Source: Panicum virgatum
Lineage: Eukaryota; Streptophyta; Magnoliopsida; Poales; Poaceae
Length of the DNA: 64,000 nucleotides
Assembly (NCBI RefSeq): GCF_016808335.1
Contig: NC_053150.1
Span: forward strand, 24,820,538-24,884,537
Direction: 5' to 3'
Position 1 is the first letter of the stretch; every line of letters begins with the position of its first letter. The position numbers were made by a program, and so were the translations under genes. This document shows, one piece after another, positions 11,001 through 23,114 of the stretch. The notes beneath the pieces were generated by a model. The model was not told the DNA's origin, did no database searches, and saw only the letters and a list, made by a program, of their open reading frames with translations.

Positions 11001-11524
11001 CTCACCTAAGAAAGTGTGATGAACAACTAGAGTGTCTCACGACTTGTGGGTAAAGATGTGCAACCTCTGCAGAGTGTAGAACTGGTATACTAGCCGTGCT
11101 CACGGTTATGAGCGGCCCAGATTCTCCTTTTGATTAGTGGGGTTATCTTCCTTTGATTAGGGGGTTCCCCCAGTGGTTGGTTTGGTTTGGTTTTGGGGAT
11201 ACCCTACTGCTGCTCAGTTCCTGGCGACGCAGAGGATTTCACCCAGAGCTACCAGGAGGACGAGGACTTCTAGGTGGTCGTCTCCCAGTCGATGTCCCTG
11301 TGGTGCCTAGCTTCGACGAGAGTTTACGTATATGTTTTTACGCTTCCGCTGTATCAGACATTTTGTCATTTATGTAACAAATAACATTCGTACTCGCTTT
11401 ATTATATCTTTTTATGTGATATGTGCTATGATATACTGTTCATTCTAGTTGTATATACGTGTGACTTGATCCTGGCACTTATATGATTGCTCAGTTTATG
11501 TCCTTTTATAAACCGGGTGTTACA
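8068..11524 (+). mobile_element. Tekay-type solo LTR inserted in the Tat pol gene
   Basis: It begins TGTAACACCCTAATTTAAAT and ends TATAAACCGGGTGTTACA. It is flanked by the 5-bp duplication CTTAT (8063-8067 and 11525-11529). At 3,457 bp it matches, in opposite orientation, the T1 and T2 LTRs at 48132, 51504 and 59986; for example its last 80 bases are the reverse complement of their first 80 with few changes. No internal sequence is present, so it is a solo LTR left by LTR-LTR recombination. The many long frames at 8270-9810 reflect GC-rich LTR sequence and are not genes. Confidence 0.92.
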
Positions 11525-11853
11525 CTTATGAACGCCGGCCTTGATCTTTCTCCATTTCCAATATCCACTTCTTCTAAAGCATCGGCCGACGTAAACCCAT
11601 GCTCCAACTTCCCTTCATCATCAAGGAACTCATCCATCAGTAACGGTTTGGGAAACTGACTGCTTGGATCGGTGGAAGCATGATAACCATGTAAACAGGC
11701 GCAGTCGATGACCCCGGACCTTGCCGATCATCATCCTTTTCCTTAACACGCCAAACTCCTTTCTTCTTAGGAGCCTCCTTTCTTTCCTCTTCTAGCACCT
11801 CTATCTGACATAGCCTCTGAACTCGCCTCTTTTGCGATCTAGTCAGACCTGCT
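11525..11853 (-). pseudogene. Tat-type pol linker upstream of RT
   Basis: On the minus strand this reads GLTRSQKRR and QRLC, then a Lys/Glu-rich spacer, and ends in SRPAFISA, which continues directly into AKLNPECKQ at 8067 when the solo LTR and its duplication are removed. The part before GLTRSQKRR lies at 40420, beyond the F3 insertion. A retropepsin would normally lie between these segments in a Tat element. None is visible, so this region probably suffered a deletion. Stops are present. Confidence 0.7.
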
Positions 11854-12691
11854 TGTTGACACCCAAAATTGGCAAATACCGAGTTTGCTGGACAATCTGG
11901 GTGAACCGGTCAGACTGGTCATGTAAACCAGTCAGACTAGTCTGGATAACTTTATCAAATTGTCAATTGGACTTTACCATTGCGTATATCTCGTCGAGAC
12001 AATCGAAATACATATAGAATGTCTAATTCGGACTCCGGATGAGGAAGTTATGCCTCCCGGAAGACCTGCACCCCTGTCTGACCGGTCAGACCGGTCCAGG
12101 GGCGGTCAGACCAGTCTGAAAAGTCTAGTCCGAGTTAGGAGTTGTATTTTGATGCGGGATTTGTAAGGGTTTTGACTCATAAAGGGTACAGACCACCCCA
12201 CCCTATAAATATAAAGGGTTACGGCCGATTGATACACATCCAATCGAACAAATCAACTTTTACCTCTCTACAAACCCTAATTCTCTTCCAACCTCTCCAT
12301 GCTGTTCGTCTTCTAATCTCCATGACCAGAGATGGCGTCCTAAGGCTTGCTGGTCAACCTAGGGCACGTCCGGCGATGTTCATGCCCCGACGGGGTCCCT
12401 CCTGGGCGAGAGCTTCGACAGCCTTTGCTAGTTTGCTCGTAAACTAGTCGTTCATCATCACGTCAGCGCATTGGTTATCCTTTGCTGGTTTGCTCGTAAA
12501 CCTTGCCGCTCTTCACCACGTAAGTTTGATATTTATCCCTCGATACGACCGATTCTGGCGAAACCCTAGAAACCGGTCGGACCGGTCTGCTTATCCGGTC
12601 TAACCGGTCTGAACGGCCTTGCTGCCTTTCGGTCCGTTTGCGACTCGCACGCTCGAGTGCTCTCGTGTGTTGGCCGAAACTTGCGTCAACA
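11854..12691 (+). repeat. F3 LTR A (5')
   Basis: It begins TGTTGACACCCAAAATTGG and ends TTGCGTCAACA, with TATAAATATAAA at 12204-12215 as its promoter. It carries paired palindromic motifs near 11895-11945 (ACCGGTCAGACTGGT type), 12077-12120 and 12570-12615. It is 838 bp and visibly diverged from LTRs B and C. Confidence 0.85.
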
Positions 12692-12998
12692 CAATTTTGG
12701 TGACTCCGCTGGGGAAGATAATTCTGGTTACTGAAGCAGCCGAATTTTTCTACCCTAGCCTTGTGGTCATTGCTTTACTATCTTGGTTCGTCATCAATAT
12801 TGCATCTGGTCTTTAGACCGATTACATCTATACTCGTGCTATTGCATCAGGCTGCCTAAGCCGATCGCAATTCACTTTGCTTGCTGTTGCATATCGAAGA
12901 TCAAAAGAAAAGCAAAGTGTTGGTCATTGACTGCTTGGATTATCAAGATTTATTGATCACAAGACCAAAAGCATCAAGACCGATTATATTGAGTACTC
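12692..12998 (+). other. F3 primer-binding region and leader, first copy
   Basis: The LTR is followed by 'caattttggtgactccgctggggaag'-type leader (12692-12717), the expected position of the primer-binding site. An untranslated leader then runs to the ATG at 12999. No other feature was seen here. Confidence 0.6.
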
Positions 12999-15003
12999 AT
13001 GGCGGGTTATTCTTATGCTCCACAGTGATATTACTACACCACACCTGAGGTATAGCACACAAATACATAACATATTACTAATAATTATTGTGCTAGTACC
13101 GCAAATTCTCATGTTGATGTTGCTAGATATAGTGATAGTGTGCATGTTGCATCGGCTAGTCATTATTCAGATAATAGATTTTATTATGCACATCATAATA
13201 ATTCTGAAAATTACATGCAACAGCCTATGTCAAATAACATGCATACTTCGAATTTTCATGCTACTAGTAACATACAACATACACCTCGTACATCGGCAGC
13301 GGAACAAGTTCACATACCGATGAACAATTATCAAGGCCAAACTAACATTGCAAATTCGGCCAATATTTATGAGACACCATGTGCTAATAATTTTAGTACT
13401 ATTCAGCAAGGTGTTTCACATATTTATTCATCAGCAGCAAATTCACAATATTTGTCTCCATCTCAGAGCATGCCGATGAATGAGAAATTTGGCCATGCTG
13501 ATTTTAGCTATCCGGCCAATTATTTTCAAACTTCATATGCTGCACAACATGTTACTAGAGCGGAGGTTGCATCTATAATTTCAGCACCACATGCAGATTT
13601 GAATTCTTACAATTTGGCTCCAAGTGTTATTTCTGACCCAAGCCGAGTTAGTGAAAATTCAGCAACCTCGCATGCAACTTCAAACGCTAGTGCAGCAAAT
13701 ATGTTTTCCGAATTTTATCCACTCTTTGAGCAATTATTTAGAGCTTGGAATCAAGAGTATAAATATGAGAAGGCCAAAGAAAGTGATGAAACTCATCAGT
13801 CCAAAACACATGTTGCTTGTGAATCCAACACACCAGATGATGAGGAAAAAAAATAATTCGGATATGGATAATAATTCGGTTGTGTTGAGAACCGAATCAG
13901 ATAAAGATTGTTCCGAATCTACTGTATCACAAGAAACAAGTCCAGCTGTACAAAATCATAGCAGATTCAATAAAACAGCTATAGTTGATTTTTCTAAAGC
14001 CGAGGGTGTTATATGTTTTAATAGTGATTATTTCGCTATTGAGCAACATGTTCGGGCTGAAAAGAGTTTAAGCAGTGAAGAGCACTCAATTATTAGAAAA
14101 CATGATAATGGAGGTAAGGAAGGAACATTGGCATGTCAGCACAAGGTGATTTCCAGCAGCTCTGGAAAGACCGGTCTGACTGGATCTGTAAACCGGTCTG
14201 ACCGGTCCATAAAGAATGTGATTGTGGGCTGCCATCAAGAGGAGAATCATGATATCATCCACATCAAGGTTCCTCGCCTCTCCAATATTTTCAACAAGGT
14301 ACGCTTTGCAAGTAATTTACCCAATTTCAAATCAGATCGTATAGTTTCAGTCGATACATCTACTTGTGACTTGATTGTGAGTAATCCTAGAAGATCAATT
14401 GAGGAAGGTAAATTAATTGCTAGCAACAAAATAATTCCAGATAGTATCGGTCAATGCATTGTGAAAATTAGAAAGGCCGATAATAGTAATGTTTTGGCAT
14501 TTATACTCACTCCATCATCATTGCCAAAAATTTTCTCTACATGGTTTACTTGTGGTCATTCTGGAATTAAAAGCAAGAAACCAAAACCGAAAAGCATTGT
14601 GAAATCCAATAATGATATAGTGATAAGCTCTAAAACATCAGATATGAGAAGTACAAGGAAAGGTATAGCCGAATGGATGGATGGCAAATCTGAACCGTTC
14701 GTTTGCTCAGCCTTAAAACCTTCTCCACAAAAGCATCGGTTGGAGAAAATAAAATATACTTTCGATTTGACTTTGTGTGGTGAGTTATTTGATATATTGC
14801 AAGAGAAGAATTTTATTAAATCTTTAGATCACAAAGTCTTGATTCCATCTCTTGATGCAAAGGAGCAAGAATATTGCAAGCTGCATAATTCATTTCATCA
14901 TAGTACTCAAAATTGCAATATGTTTCGCCAAATTGTAAAATCGGCCATTAACTCCGGACGATTGAGATTTGCTCATGCACAAGAGAATGACCAATTGAAA
15001 TGA
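12999..15003 (+). pseudogene. F3 gag-like polyprotein, first copy
   Basis: Translation starts at ATG 12999 (MAGYSYAPQ). The first 30 codons contain TGA, TAG and TAA, then the frame stays open to 13856. It is Asn/Ser/Tyr/His-rich and low in complexity, with no membrane segment. An A8 run at about 13845-13853 changes the frame; one fewer A would keep it open to 15003. Near the end, YTFDLTLCGELFDIL is followed by CKLHNSFHHSTQNC (CX2HX4HX4C), a rearranged zinc-knuckle motif also present in the second copy and in the Tat element. Compared with the second copy it carries an extra segment of roughly 250-290 residues between the A8 run and the FVCSALKP block. A paired palindrome at 14170-14206 is read as KTGLTGSVNRSDRS. 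Confidence 0.75.
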
Positions 15004-15004
15004 A

Positions 15005-15796
15005 TTGGTCTTGGTGATAAAAGGTTACAAAATTGGCCAACATCGGCCAATTCATGTAACAATAAAAATGTTGTGTGAAAAGGAGGAATCTAACTCCTTG
15101 AATAATGAGAAAGACATCGTCCATGAATTGCAAGTTGAGGATATTCTCGAGGACGATGAGCTTAGTAATTCTTCGAGAGACGCTGGAGGACAAGCAAGTG
15201 CTGCCCAATTGGAACAACAGCCAATTACCCCCATTGTCTTGGAGACACAGGTCAGACCGGTTGGGTCAGCCGGTCAAACCGATACTAGACAGGTCAGACC
15301 GGTTGCTCCAACCGGTCAGACTGGTTCTGGTCAAGGACGCCCAGAAAAACTAAAATCAGAGCATCCTAAAACAAATGGAGGTGAAGACCGTAATAGGCAC
15401 AAGGGCAGAAAGCCGAAGCTCAGTTTTGATGAACTTCTGGCTAAATATCTAAAAGAGAATGAGGCCAAGCGTGCTAATCGGTCGAACGATGTTAAATCAT
15501 CAAGATTGCCTCCTAAACTTAAATCCAGGAGTTGGAATTGGCAAAAGAAAAACTTCCATTCAGCAGCATCATATTCTCCTTTTGGACCATCAATGCCAAT
15601 TCCATATGCTCCACGTCCCACTGATTTTCATCGTTATTCATCATGGGGGTGGAATGATTCATGGGCACATACTCCTTCATATTTGAGACCATATCATGTA
15701 GAGTATGCAGCTCCAAGAGAAACAATGCGTGCAGGACAACCATATGTTGATAATGACCGTTTCAAGCCAAAGGATCGGTCAAGCAAATTTATGTGA
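15005..15796 (+). pseudogene. F3 gag-like polyprotein, first copy, downstream part
   Basis: This 263-codon frame follows the TGA at 15001-15003 in another frame. It has an acidic Asn/Glu-rich start and a segment RQVRPVAPTGQTGSG encoded by two paired palindromes (15248-15330). A Lys-rich KLSFDELLAKYLKENEAK block has a clear counterpart in the second copy (KLTFDRLLNKYAKA near 20043-20085). The end is Tyr/Pro/Trp-rich. No catalytic motif is recognised. It is best read as the C-terminal continuation of gag or the gag-pro spacer, separated by a frameshift. Confidence 0.65.
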
Positions 15797-16365
15797 TCAA
15801 AAGGGATGGCCACAAAGATAAGTGTTAAGATCTGAATGTAATTGATGAAAAGCCGATTAATGTGTTAGAGACTTCGGCTATTGATGGCAAAGGAAGGGAA
15901 AAATTGACTTTCGATATTCCTAATGCCAAATCTGAACAAAGTGAGTTGAAGAAGCCCAAAATCAAGAAAAAATCATTGCTGTCCAGAATTGAAGCAAAGC
16001 CAAGCCATCCACTTGATTCATCAAATTGGCAAAAGGAGAAGCTCCAAAGACTTAGTGCCCAAGAGTTGAAACAAAGGGACATGGCGTAGGTTCCTAAAGG
16101 AAGTATTCAAATTCAAGACAAGGATGATGGTCCAGCAAAAAGTGCAATGCAATTAAAGAAGAAGAGAAGGTCCAAGAGACGATCTTCAAAATTATTGGTC
16201 AGTACATCATCCATTTGATTTACCCATGTCATATATGCCCATGTCTTGGAATTCATCGTATAATATGTTTGGTTACCCCTCCTGTTCTAATTTTGATCCT
16301 CGGATGACATATGGGTCTTTATATCATGGAGGGTTATCACCAAATTGCTATGCATATTGATTAAT
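15797..16365 (+). pseudogene. F3 first copy, decayed spacer coding region
   Basis: The frame 15862-16089 is rich in Lys, Ser and Glu and includes NWQKEKLQRLSAQELKQRD, the counterpart of the GLTRTQKRKLQRLR block in the second copy. After a stop at 16087-16089 another frame gives a Tyr/Met/Pro-rich stretch up to 16365. No enzyme motif is visible. Confidence 0.5.
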
Positions 16366-17646
16366 TTCAAAAGCCGAAATATTTAGTTCCTAGAGATGGT
16401 TTCAATTCTTGAGTTTATGTATCTCTCTACACATTATTTTGGTTATACATGTGTTCTATGGATGAATTCCCTATGGATGATAATTTATATCGTCTTTGGC
16501 ATCATATATGGCCGATGAGTGTCTTTGATCATCGTCCAAAAGCGTTAAGCTCCCCGATAAGAGTTTACTTATGTGGCTTTAATGCTCGGGAGGCAAGATG
16601 TTTATAAGTTGTGTATTTTCCCTATGGATTTTATACTTCGTTGAATCGGCTTGAAATAGTTCTCAAGGCATTGGTGCTATTTTTGTTTCATCAAGTGATG
16701 CTATTTTGAGACATATAGCCGGTTCAAATACTTTACACCAATAATTAAGCCGGATATGAAGTTTTGTATTCGAGCTTGAAATCTTGAAATCCATAGGTGT
16801 GAAATATTCAGAAATGTTTGGTGGTTCAATATTAATAGGTGCAGTAAGTACCTAAGTTGAAGTAATGCTTATTTGGATCACTAAATGCTTTTATTATGAG
16901 AGTGTCTAGATGTGATATCTTACTTTGATAAATTCATCATTTATCATACATCTAGACATGTTAATAATGGAGCTGATATTTTGGCAAATCAAACATCTGG
17001 CTATAAGATTAGAAAAGGTCAAGTTCATATCACAAGGCCGATGTTTGTGGATGCCAAAGTATGCTATCTAGACAGACCGATCCAACCGGCTCAGGATACC
17101 GATCTGACCGGATTCCTAGACCGGTCTGACCCTTTTTTCCTGCAGGAGGCAATAAATCGGCTATGGTGGCCTAAAATTATGATGCAGCCGAGTTAAGCCA
17201 TTAAGTTGCTGAAGCAAGCCGAACAAGTTTCTTTTATTTCGGCTAGAGATTTTTTGATTCATGGTTGTGAGGCTGGTGGATACTATCTTTAGTCATTATT
17301 GATCTCAGTCTTAATTCTGGGAGGCATTGAAAAGATCAAATTATTCTTGATCGTAATTTGGTCAATTTGTGCATTCATGGATGTGAGAAGGAATTTGATT
17401 GATATTTCAAATACCTATAGCCGAGGTGATGTGTTCTCAGGCTCTTCATCTCACTAAAGATACATGGACATGAGCAGCAAGGTGAAACTATTGTTGGGCC
17501 ATATCAAAATATGTGATTGCTCGAATTCCTTTGTCGTTGAAGACAAGATGTGATTGACGCATCGGTGCATCTCATTGTTTAAGTGCAGTTTTGGCTTGGA
17601 GAAATGTTTCTTGATACGCAAACTTTACCAAGAAACAGGGGGCATA
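16366..17646 (+). pseudogene. F3 first copy, RNase H-like remnant and 3' untranslated region
   Basis: Between many stops, fragments resemble a gypsy RNase H: a 'cgagcttgaaatcttgaaatcc' segment near 16771-16792 (GLEILKS-like), and at 16912-17196 IIYHTSRHVNNGADILANQ followed by TSGYKIRKGQ. The latter frame includes a palindrome pair at about 17073-17125. From about 17200 to 17630 nothing coding was recognised. The region ends with the purine tract AAACAGGGGGCATA at about 17633-17646, directly before LTR B. Confidence 0.6.
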
Positions 17647-18363
17647 TGTTGACACCCAAAATTGGCAAATACCGAGTTTGCTGGACAATCTGGGTGAACC
17701 GATCAGACCGGTCCAACAAACTGGTCAGACCGGTCTGGATAACATTGTCTAAATGCCAATTGGACAGCATTGCGTAGATCTTGTCGAGACGATCGAAATG
17801 CATATATAGATCGTCCAATTCGGAGTCCGGATGAGGGAGTTATGCCTCCTGGAAGACCTGCACCCCGGTCAGACCGGTCCAGAGCGGTCAGACCGGTCCA
17901 GAGAACGGTCAGACCAGTCCGAAACAGCCAATCCGAGTTAGGAGTTGTATTTTGACACAGGATTTGTTTGGGTTATGACTCCTAATGGGGACAGACCTCC
18001 CCACCCTATATATATGAAGGGCCATGGCCGATTGAGGTAATCCCAATCGAATCAACACATTTACCCTTTACTCTTTATCTCCAAACCCTAGCTTTTGCAA
18101 CCCCTTGCTGTTCTTTGCTCGTCTCTACGGCGTTCGAGGGCGTTCTGGGTGGCCTGCCGACTCCAGGACAACCCTAGATCTACGAGCTCCGACGGGGTCT
18201 CTCCCGAGCTCGTGGTTTTAGGTTTTTGCGGTGTCTCTGCCTCAAGTGGTCTGACCCGTCTGAAGAACCAGTCTGACCGGTCTACGCAGGACCTCGCTGG
18301 TGAGGATCATTTGCGATCCGCGTGTGCTAGCACATTTGTGTGTTGACCAGAATTGCGTCAACA
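17647..18363 (+). repeat. F3 LTR B (shared middle LTR)
   Basis: It begins TGTTGACACCCAAAATTGG and ends ATTGCGTCAACA (717 bp). TATATATATG at 18007-18016 is the promoter TATA. Paired palindromes lie near 17700-17740, 17860-17925 and 18245-18285. It serves as the 3' LTR of the first internal region and the 5' LTR of the second, since a polypurine tract precedes it and a primer-binding leader follows it (18364-18390, 'ttttggcaactccactgggga'). Confidence 0.88.
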
Positions 18364-18409
18364 TATTTTGGCAACTCCACTGGGGAAGAAGAAATCTTTA
18401 TCGGCAGTC

Positions 18410-21235
18410 ATGGCCGATGATATTGTAGATGCATCTATGATCGACCCCGAGGACATCATCAATGTTGAGTATGATGACATACCCGAGGAGCGCCGCAAGC
18501 AATTTGAGGCCCAACTCAGGATTGAGCAAGAAGAGGCCACGAGGAGATTGGTTGCATGTTACGAGAGGACTCGGCAAGGCGTGATCAAGTAGGAAGAATT
18601 CATCATGCCGACGTTCGCATCTACAGTGACAAGCGAAGTAAGCACTCCGTCTCCTGATTTGGTTGAACAATTTCTATCCATCATAGGAGATAGGATTGTT
18701 GATTCATGCGACCATACAAATGATCTATTGCGCAATCTTGTCGATCAAGTGCGAGGTTTGGGTGAGGGAGAAGTCTTGGATCATAGTTATTCTATTGAAA
18801 CCCTTAACCCTAGTTCATTGGCAGCATCTGCATTTATATCACAACTGTTAAATAGTATGCCACCGAACTATTTCGCTGGGCAGTCACCGCCACCACGTTC
18901 AGCCCTACCAAACATGGCCGAACCGGTCAGACCGGTCCTACCGACCGGTTAAACCGGTGTGACGGTGGCCAGCCCGGCAACACCAACACTGTTTGCATCA
19001 AGTCATTGTTTGGCTGGCCCTAGCCGAACGAATGAATTGGCAAATTTTTATTCCTCATATACTACTGTAGCATGCAGTGTACCGCCTATTTTTCCACAAG
19101 GATCGGGTGTCCATCACGGGCTGATTTCGGATGATGTGCATAATGATTTGTTAAGGCGTGCACCCATTGGTTCTGTACAGACGATGACACAAACTGATCC
19201 TATCACACATCGTTTAGCTTCTAACATGCAAGCATCTACAAATAATTGTGAATTTCATCAGTCCAATACACATGTTGATTGTGAATCTGATAATTCAGAC
19301 GATGAGAGAAAGGGAGTTTGTGTTGCTGAGCTTGTATGGCCTTCTGAGGCTATACCATATTCTTGTTCATCACTTAAGCCGATTCAAAAAATTCAGCAAG
19401 AAGAAGCTCGCTTTACTTTTGATGTTTCTAAGTGTGATCGCATATTTGATGAATTGCATAGAAACGGAAACATCAAATTGTCTCATGCCATACCGCCGCT
19501 TGAGGAGTTAAAGTGGCGTGCATATTGCAAGTGGCATGATTCTTCTTCTCATGCAACCAATGATTGCAATGTTTTTTGTCGACAGATACAATCAGCCATT
19601 AATGAAGGACGATTGGCTTTGCATGAGACGCAAGTTGATGAGGCGTCGTTCCCTCTTCATACCAATGATCTGAACAACGCCAAGGTACTCATTCGGCTAG
19701 AACAAGCCGAAGGAGCTAAAGGAAAGAATGTGATCATTGGCGAAGAAAGGCCGAAGAATGTGAATGACAAGATTCTAGCCAGAGAAGTGGTGCTAGAAAA
19801 GACTCCAGATGGCAAGGAGTCATTGAGAATTACTTTGAAAGCTTCAAGACCCGGGGGGCAAGCCAGTTCCTTGCAGAACTCGAGTCGGCCTGTCACTCAG
19901 GTGTGACCGGTCAGACCGGCCTCTTCGACCAGTCGGACCGGTCATCCCTAGGGCCGACCCAAAACATTCAAGCCCAAGCACTCGGAAGTGGATACTTGGA
20001 AGGTGAATGAATCAAAGGTGCAAGAAGGGGTTGTGAAGCAGAAGCTCACTTTTGATCGGTTGCTGAACAAGTATGCAAAGGCCGTTCCAAAAGATCAGTT
20101 GTTAAAAAAGACACCAAGGTCTCCTCTGCATCAAGGCAAACCTACATATCCTAGAAGAGAATTCAGCAAGCGCAGAGGAGATGACACCACCTTGTTCCCT
20201 CCTTAGAAGGTGTATTCTACTATGCCATGGGTGTCGCCGGCATCAGATTCTTCTTGCCCAACATGGGAGCACGAAGGGATTTGGATGCAATGCTATCCGA
20301 TGCCGCATTTACCATCTCACCAGAGGGGAGGAAAATTTAAAAGACCTGTATTTGACAGGTTAGCATGACCGGTGCATGACCAATCGGGATATCACCGATC
20401 AGGACAGAGGCAACAGCCTGCACCGGTCAGACCGGTTACCACCGACCAGTCAGACCGGTCCCATCAGGGACCAGGTCAATCTCGTTGTCTAAGACAGGTG
20501 TACCGTGTCAAGGAGAATAAAAAAGAGGTACAGTCCACTGCTGATTCAGAGAAGATTAAAGCCGATGCTGTTGTGCAGATCGTCAACATCAAGGTGGCTG
20601 TCACTGAGGCGGGCGCAAGACCGATGGTTCTTGATAAATCGGTCGATACTTCTGTCCAGAGGCCGATCATGGCTGATGATCATGAGGCCAGCAGCAACAG
20701 CACTACAACATTGAAGTACTTTCAACCAAGGTGGTGTCTGTCAGGGTTGACTCGTACTCAAAAGAGAAAGCTGCAACGTCTACGATGTCAGGAGAAGAAG
20801 GGATAGGAGGTCGAAAAGCTGAAGGCTAGGCAATTTAACAAATGTAGGCCCATCATCCCTCGGAGCAAGGTGTGGCGGGTCAAGTCAGCTGACCTGCTAG
20901 CAGGACCGGTCGGACTGCCCTTACCGACCGGTCTGACTGGTATAGCTGACCGGTTTGACTGCTCTGACAATTCGGTCGGACCGGTCCAGCCTGCAGTTGA
21001 GCAAAAAGCCGAATCAGAAATGCCCATTTCGGCTCCTTGCAATGAAAAAATACTACTGGCGCCTTCACTACAAGATGATGAGGAGCTAGTGGATCATGAG
21101 GCTACACCAAGAATGCAGCAATGCGGAGCTCAACGAGACTTTAGTGCTCGGGTGGCAGGAAATCGGCAAATGGTAATTTACCTCATGAAGTTTGAATTCA
21201 ATAGATCAGTTTGCAAAAGGTTCTCAAGTCTTTGA
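18410..21235 (+). pseudogene. F3 gag-like polyprotein, second copy (one frame with several stops)
   Basis: From ATG 18410 (MADDIVDASMIDPED) one frame runs to about 21235, about 940 codons, broken by stops including TAG 18590, TAA 18950, TGA 19904, TAG 20204 and TAG 20804. The N-terminal part is acidic and helical (EERRKQFEAQLRIEQEEA). FTFDVSKCDRIFDEL and CKWHDSSSHATNDC (CX2HX4HX4C) lie near 19410-19570. KLTFDRLLNKY lies near 20043-20075 and PRWCLSGLTRTQKRKLQRL near 20728-20785. The last block is the same as in the Tat gag-pol spacer, which ties the two families together. Four paired palindromes (near 18918, 19900, 20422 and 20905) interrupt the protein with VRPV/TGLTG-type repeats. No protease or RT motif is present. 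Confidence 0.75.
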
Positions 21236-21378
21236 TTATGAAGTCTTGAACTTGTTTAAAAAATTTAATATTAGCAAATAAAGCCGAATTAGAAGTTTTT
21301 CAATTCGAGCTAGAAAGTTTGCAAACTATCAATGAGGAAAAATATAGAGATACTTTAAATCAATAAGCATCAGGTCAT
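21236..21378 (+). other. F3 second internal region, noncoding segment before the Athila-like insertion
   Basis: AT-rich sequence with a short counterpart in the first copy ('ttcgagcttgaaatcttg' against 'ttcgagctagaaagtttg'). It ends with the target duplication GTCAT at 21374-21378. Confidence 0.5.
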
Positions 21379-22872
21379 TGTTGACGCTCACTAACGACCA
21401 TTTCCAGGTGTCAACTTGATCAGAAAATCATGAGAGTTTGCATTTCTTACACGCATTCTTATCCAATAAAGTTCCTAAACCACGCTTTACCTTTTAGAAT
21501 ATGCAAGTTGTATTTTCAAGCTAATATGCAGGTTACAAGCACACTTTGGCCCGACACAAAATCACAGAAAATATCATAGTACCGATTCATGCTCAAATGG
21601 ACCAAGTGAAGCCCAAGAACTGAAACAAACCCAGCTGGGGCAGACCGTGCCTCAACTTTAGGACAAGGAGAGACCAAGACAAGCCCACTCCAGGAAGTTG
21701 GGGGCGGTTGGCGGCCCGAGCAGGCCGACTGACCTACCTGGTCGGCCGGCCAAGCCCGTGGGCCCCACCACCTCAACCAAGGCACGTGGCGCTTCCCTGT
21801 TGGCTCACAACGTTGGTTTGGGGTGCTGCAGTCAGTGGCTCCCTGCTATAAATACAAGGGGGGGGGGGGTAGAGAATAGAACACACACACACACACCACA
21901 CCTCTTCCTCTCTTGCATTCCTTGCATAGTCTTTAGGCTTAGTGGAGTTTAGGAGAAGTCTAGTAGTCACCGAGTCGCCGGAGTTGCTCGAGAGTCTGTA
22001 TGGGTTCATCTCTAGCTCTCTCTTGTAATATTCGGTCATTTGTAATAGAATTAGACTATGGTTACTGATATCTGCTTGAAGTATATTCTAAGTTATCGAG
22101 TATATGCTTCTTGTCATGGTTGCGTTATTATTCAATGCTTGCATTGCATGATCGCCCTGTGCTGGAGATGGTTAGTATTTTGTTCTTAGAACTCTATCAA
22201 CTACTCCAGTATTCATATGATTGCTCTAGTGTGATGTCTGTCCATCCGGAGGGTGGGGACTCCGCGCGGGACACTAGAGTATCCATTACTAGTGTAGACA
22301 TGGTGTCCAGATTAGCTAAGAGTTGTTGGATGTCAACTATACCCACGGTTTGTAGAGGTAGCCGGCAGGTGGTGACAGCCCTGTCCGTGCCTTTTAGTAA
22401 TCCTCCACGTTCGGTATGGGGGGTAGGAGGTACATAAAGTCATCGGGGTGTACGGGCTCCTCCCGTTACTTCGATAGCGATCTCTCTGTTGTGTAGATAT
22501 AGCTAGCCTAGCACAGCTGACTCGAGTTCTAACTTTTACCTTGCTCCCGGCCTAAAGTAACCTTTATTCTTTTATCCAAGAGAGTAGTTTGTGTGTGTAT
22601 CACACTACCTCCTACCATGTTATTATCTTACCCCTGTTTATGCATGAGAATATCCAATCTAGATAAAGCTCACCAACTGATCTATATATTCTATCACTCA
22701 TTGCCTTCCCTGCGGAAATATAAATGACACCCCGGTATACTCCCGGGTAAAATGCTACAGGCTACAGCGGTATTCCGTTTGCTTGCGGATCTATTCGTGG
22801 TTCTTGAAATACTGCCGTCCCAAATTGGCGTCTACGGGCGTCATCGCTAGGTGACGTTGGTAGGCGCCAACA
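21379..22872 (+). repeat. 5' LTR of the Athila-like element
   Basis: The 1,494-bp LTR has TATAAATA at 21847-21854, a G10-rich tract and an (AC)n run just downstream, and ends CCAACA before the primer-binding site. Its 3' two-thirds aligns with 37999-39139. The frames at 21516-22437 are not genes. Confidence 0.88.
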
Positions 22873-22880
22873 AGCATTTT

Positions 22881-22898
22881 TGGCGCCGTTGCCGGGGA
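22881..22898 (+). other. Primer-binding site of the Athila-like element
   Basis: TGGCGCCGTTGCCGGGGA starts eight bases inside the LTR. This is the tRNA-complementary sequence typical of Athila-group gypsy elements. Confidence 0.85.
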
Positions 22899-23114
22899 AG
22901 GCACAAAGTGAAATATATAGACAGAGTTGTGAACAAAATCGAAATTGTTATTCGCTTGCTAAACAGGTTAACTTGGCTTTGTTTTCTTATCTTCGTTGAT
23001 ATGAAAACAGGGTTGTGTATGACCGGTTTCGACTTGACGCAAAACTTTCATTCTGATATAGAGTCACTTTTGAGGTGAACGCGAGCTCTTCTCGTATCAC
23101 CTCGGAGATCATTC
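22899..23114 (+). other. Untranslated leader of the Athila-like element
   Basis: There is no recognised coding content between the primer-binding site and the start of the gag frame. The first plausible ATG of gag is at about 23160. Confidence 0.4.

Noticed and set aside
13845..13853. Programmed ribosomal frameshift at the A8 run in F3 gag
   Set aside because: The second F3 copy has no such run and keeps a single frame. A one-base expansion of the A-run explains the frame change without a programmed signal.
11854..20460. A CRISPR-like array, because of regularly recurring ACCGGTCAGACCGGT
   Set aside because: Spacing is irregular beyond each pair, and the pairs lie in eukaryotic retrotransposon LTRs and coding sequence. 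No cas-like genes are present.
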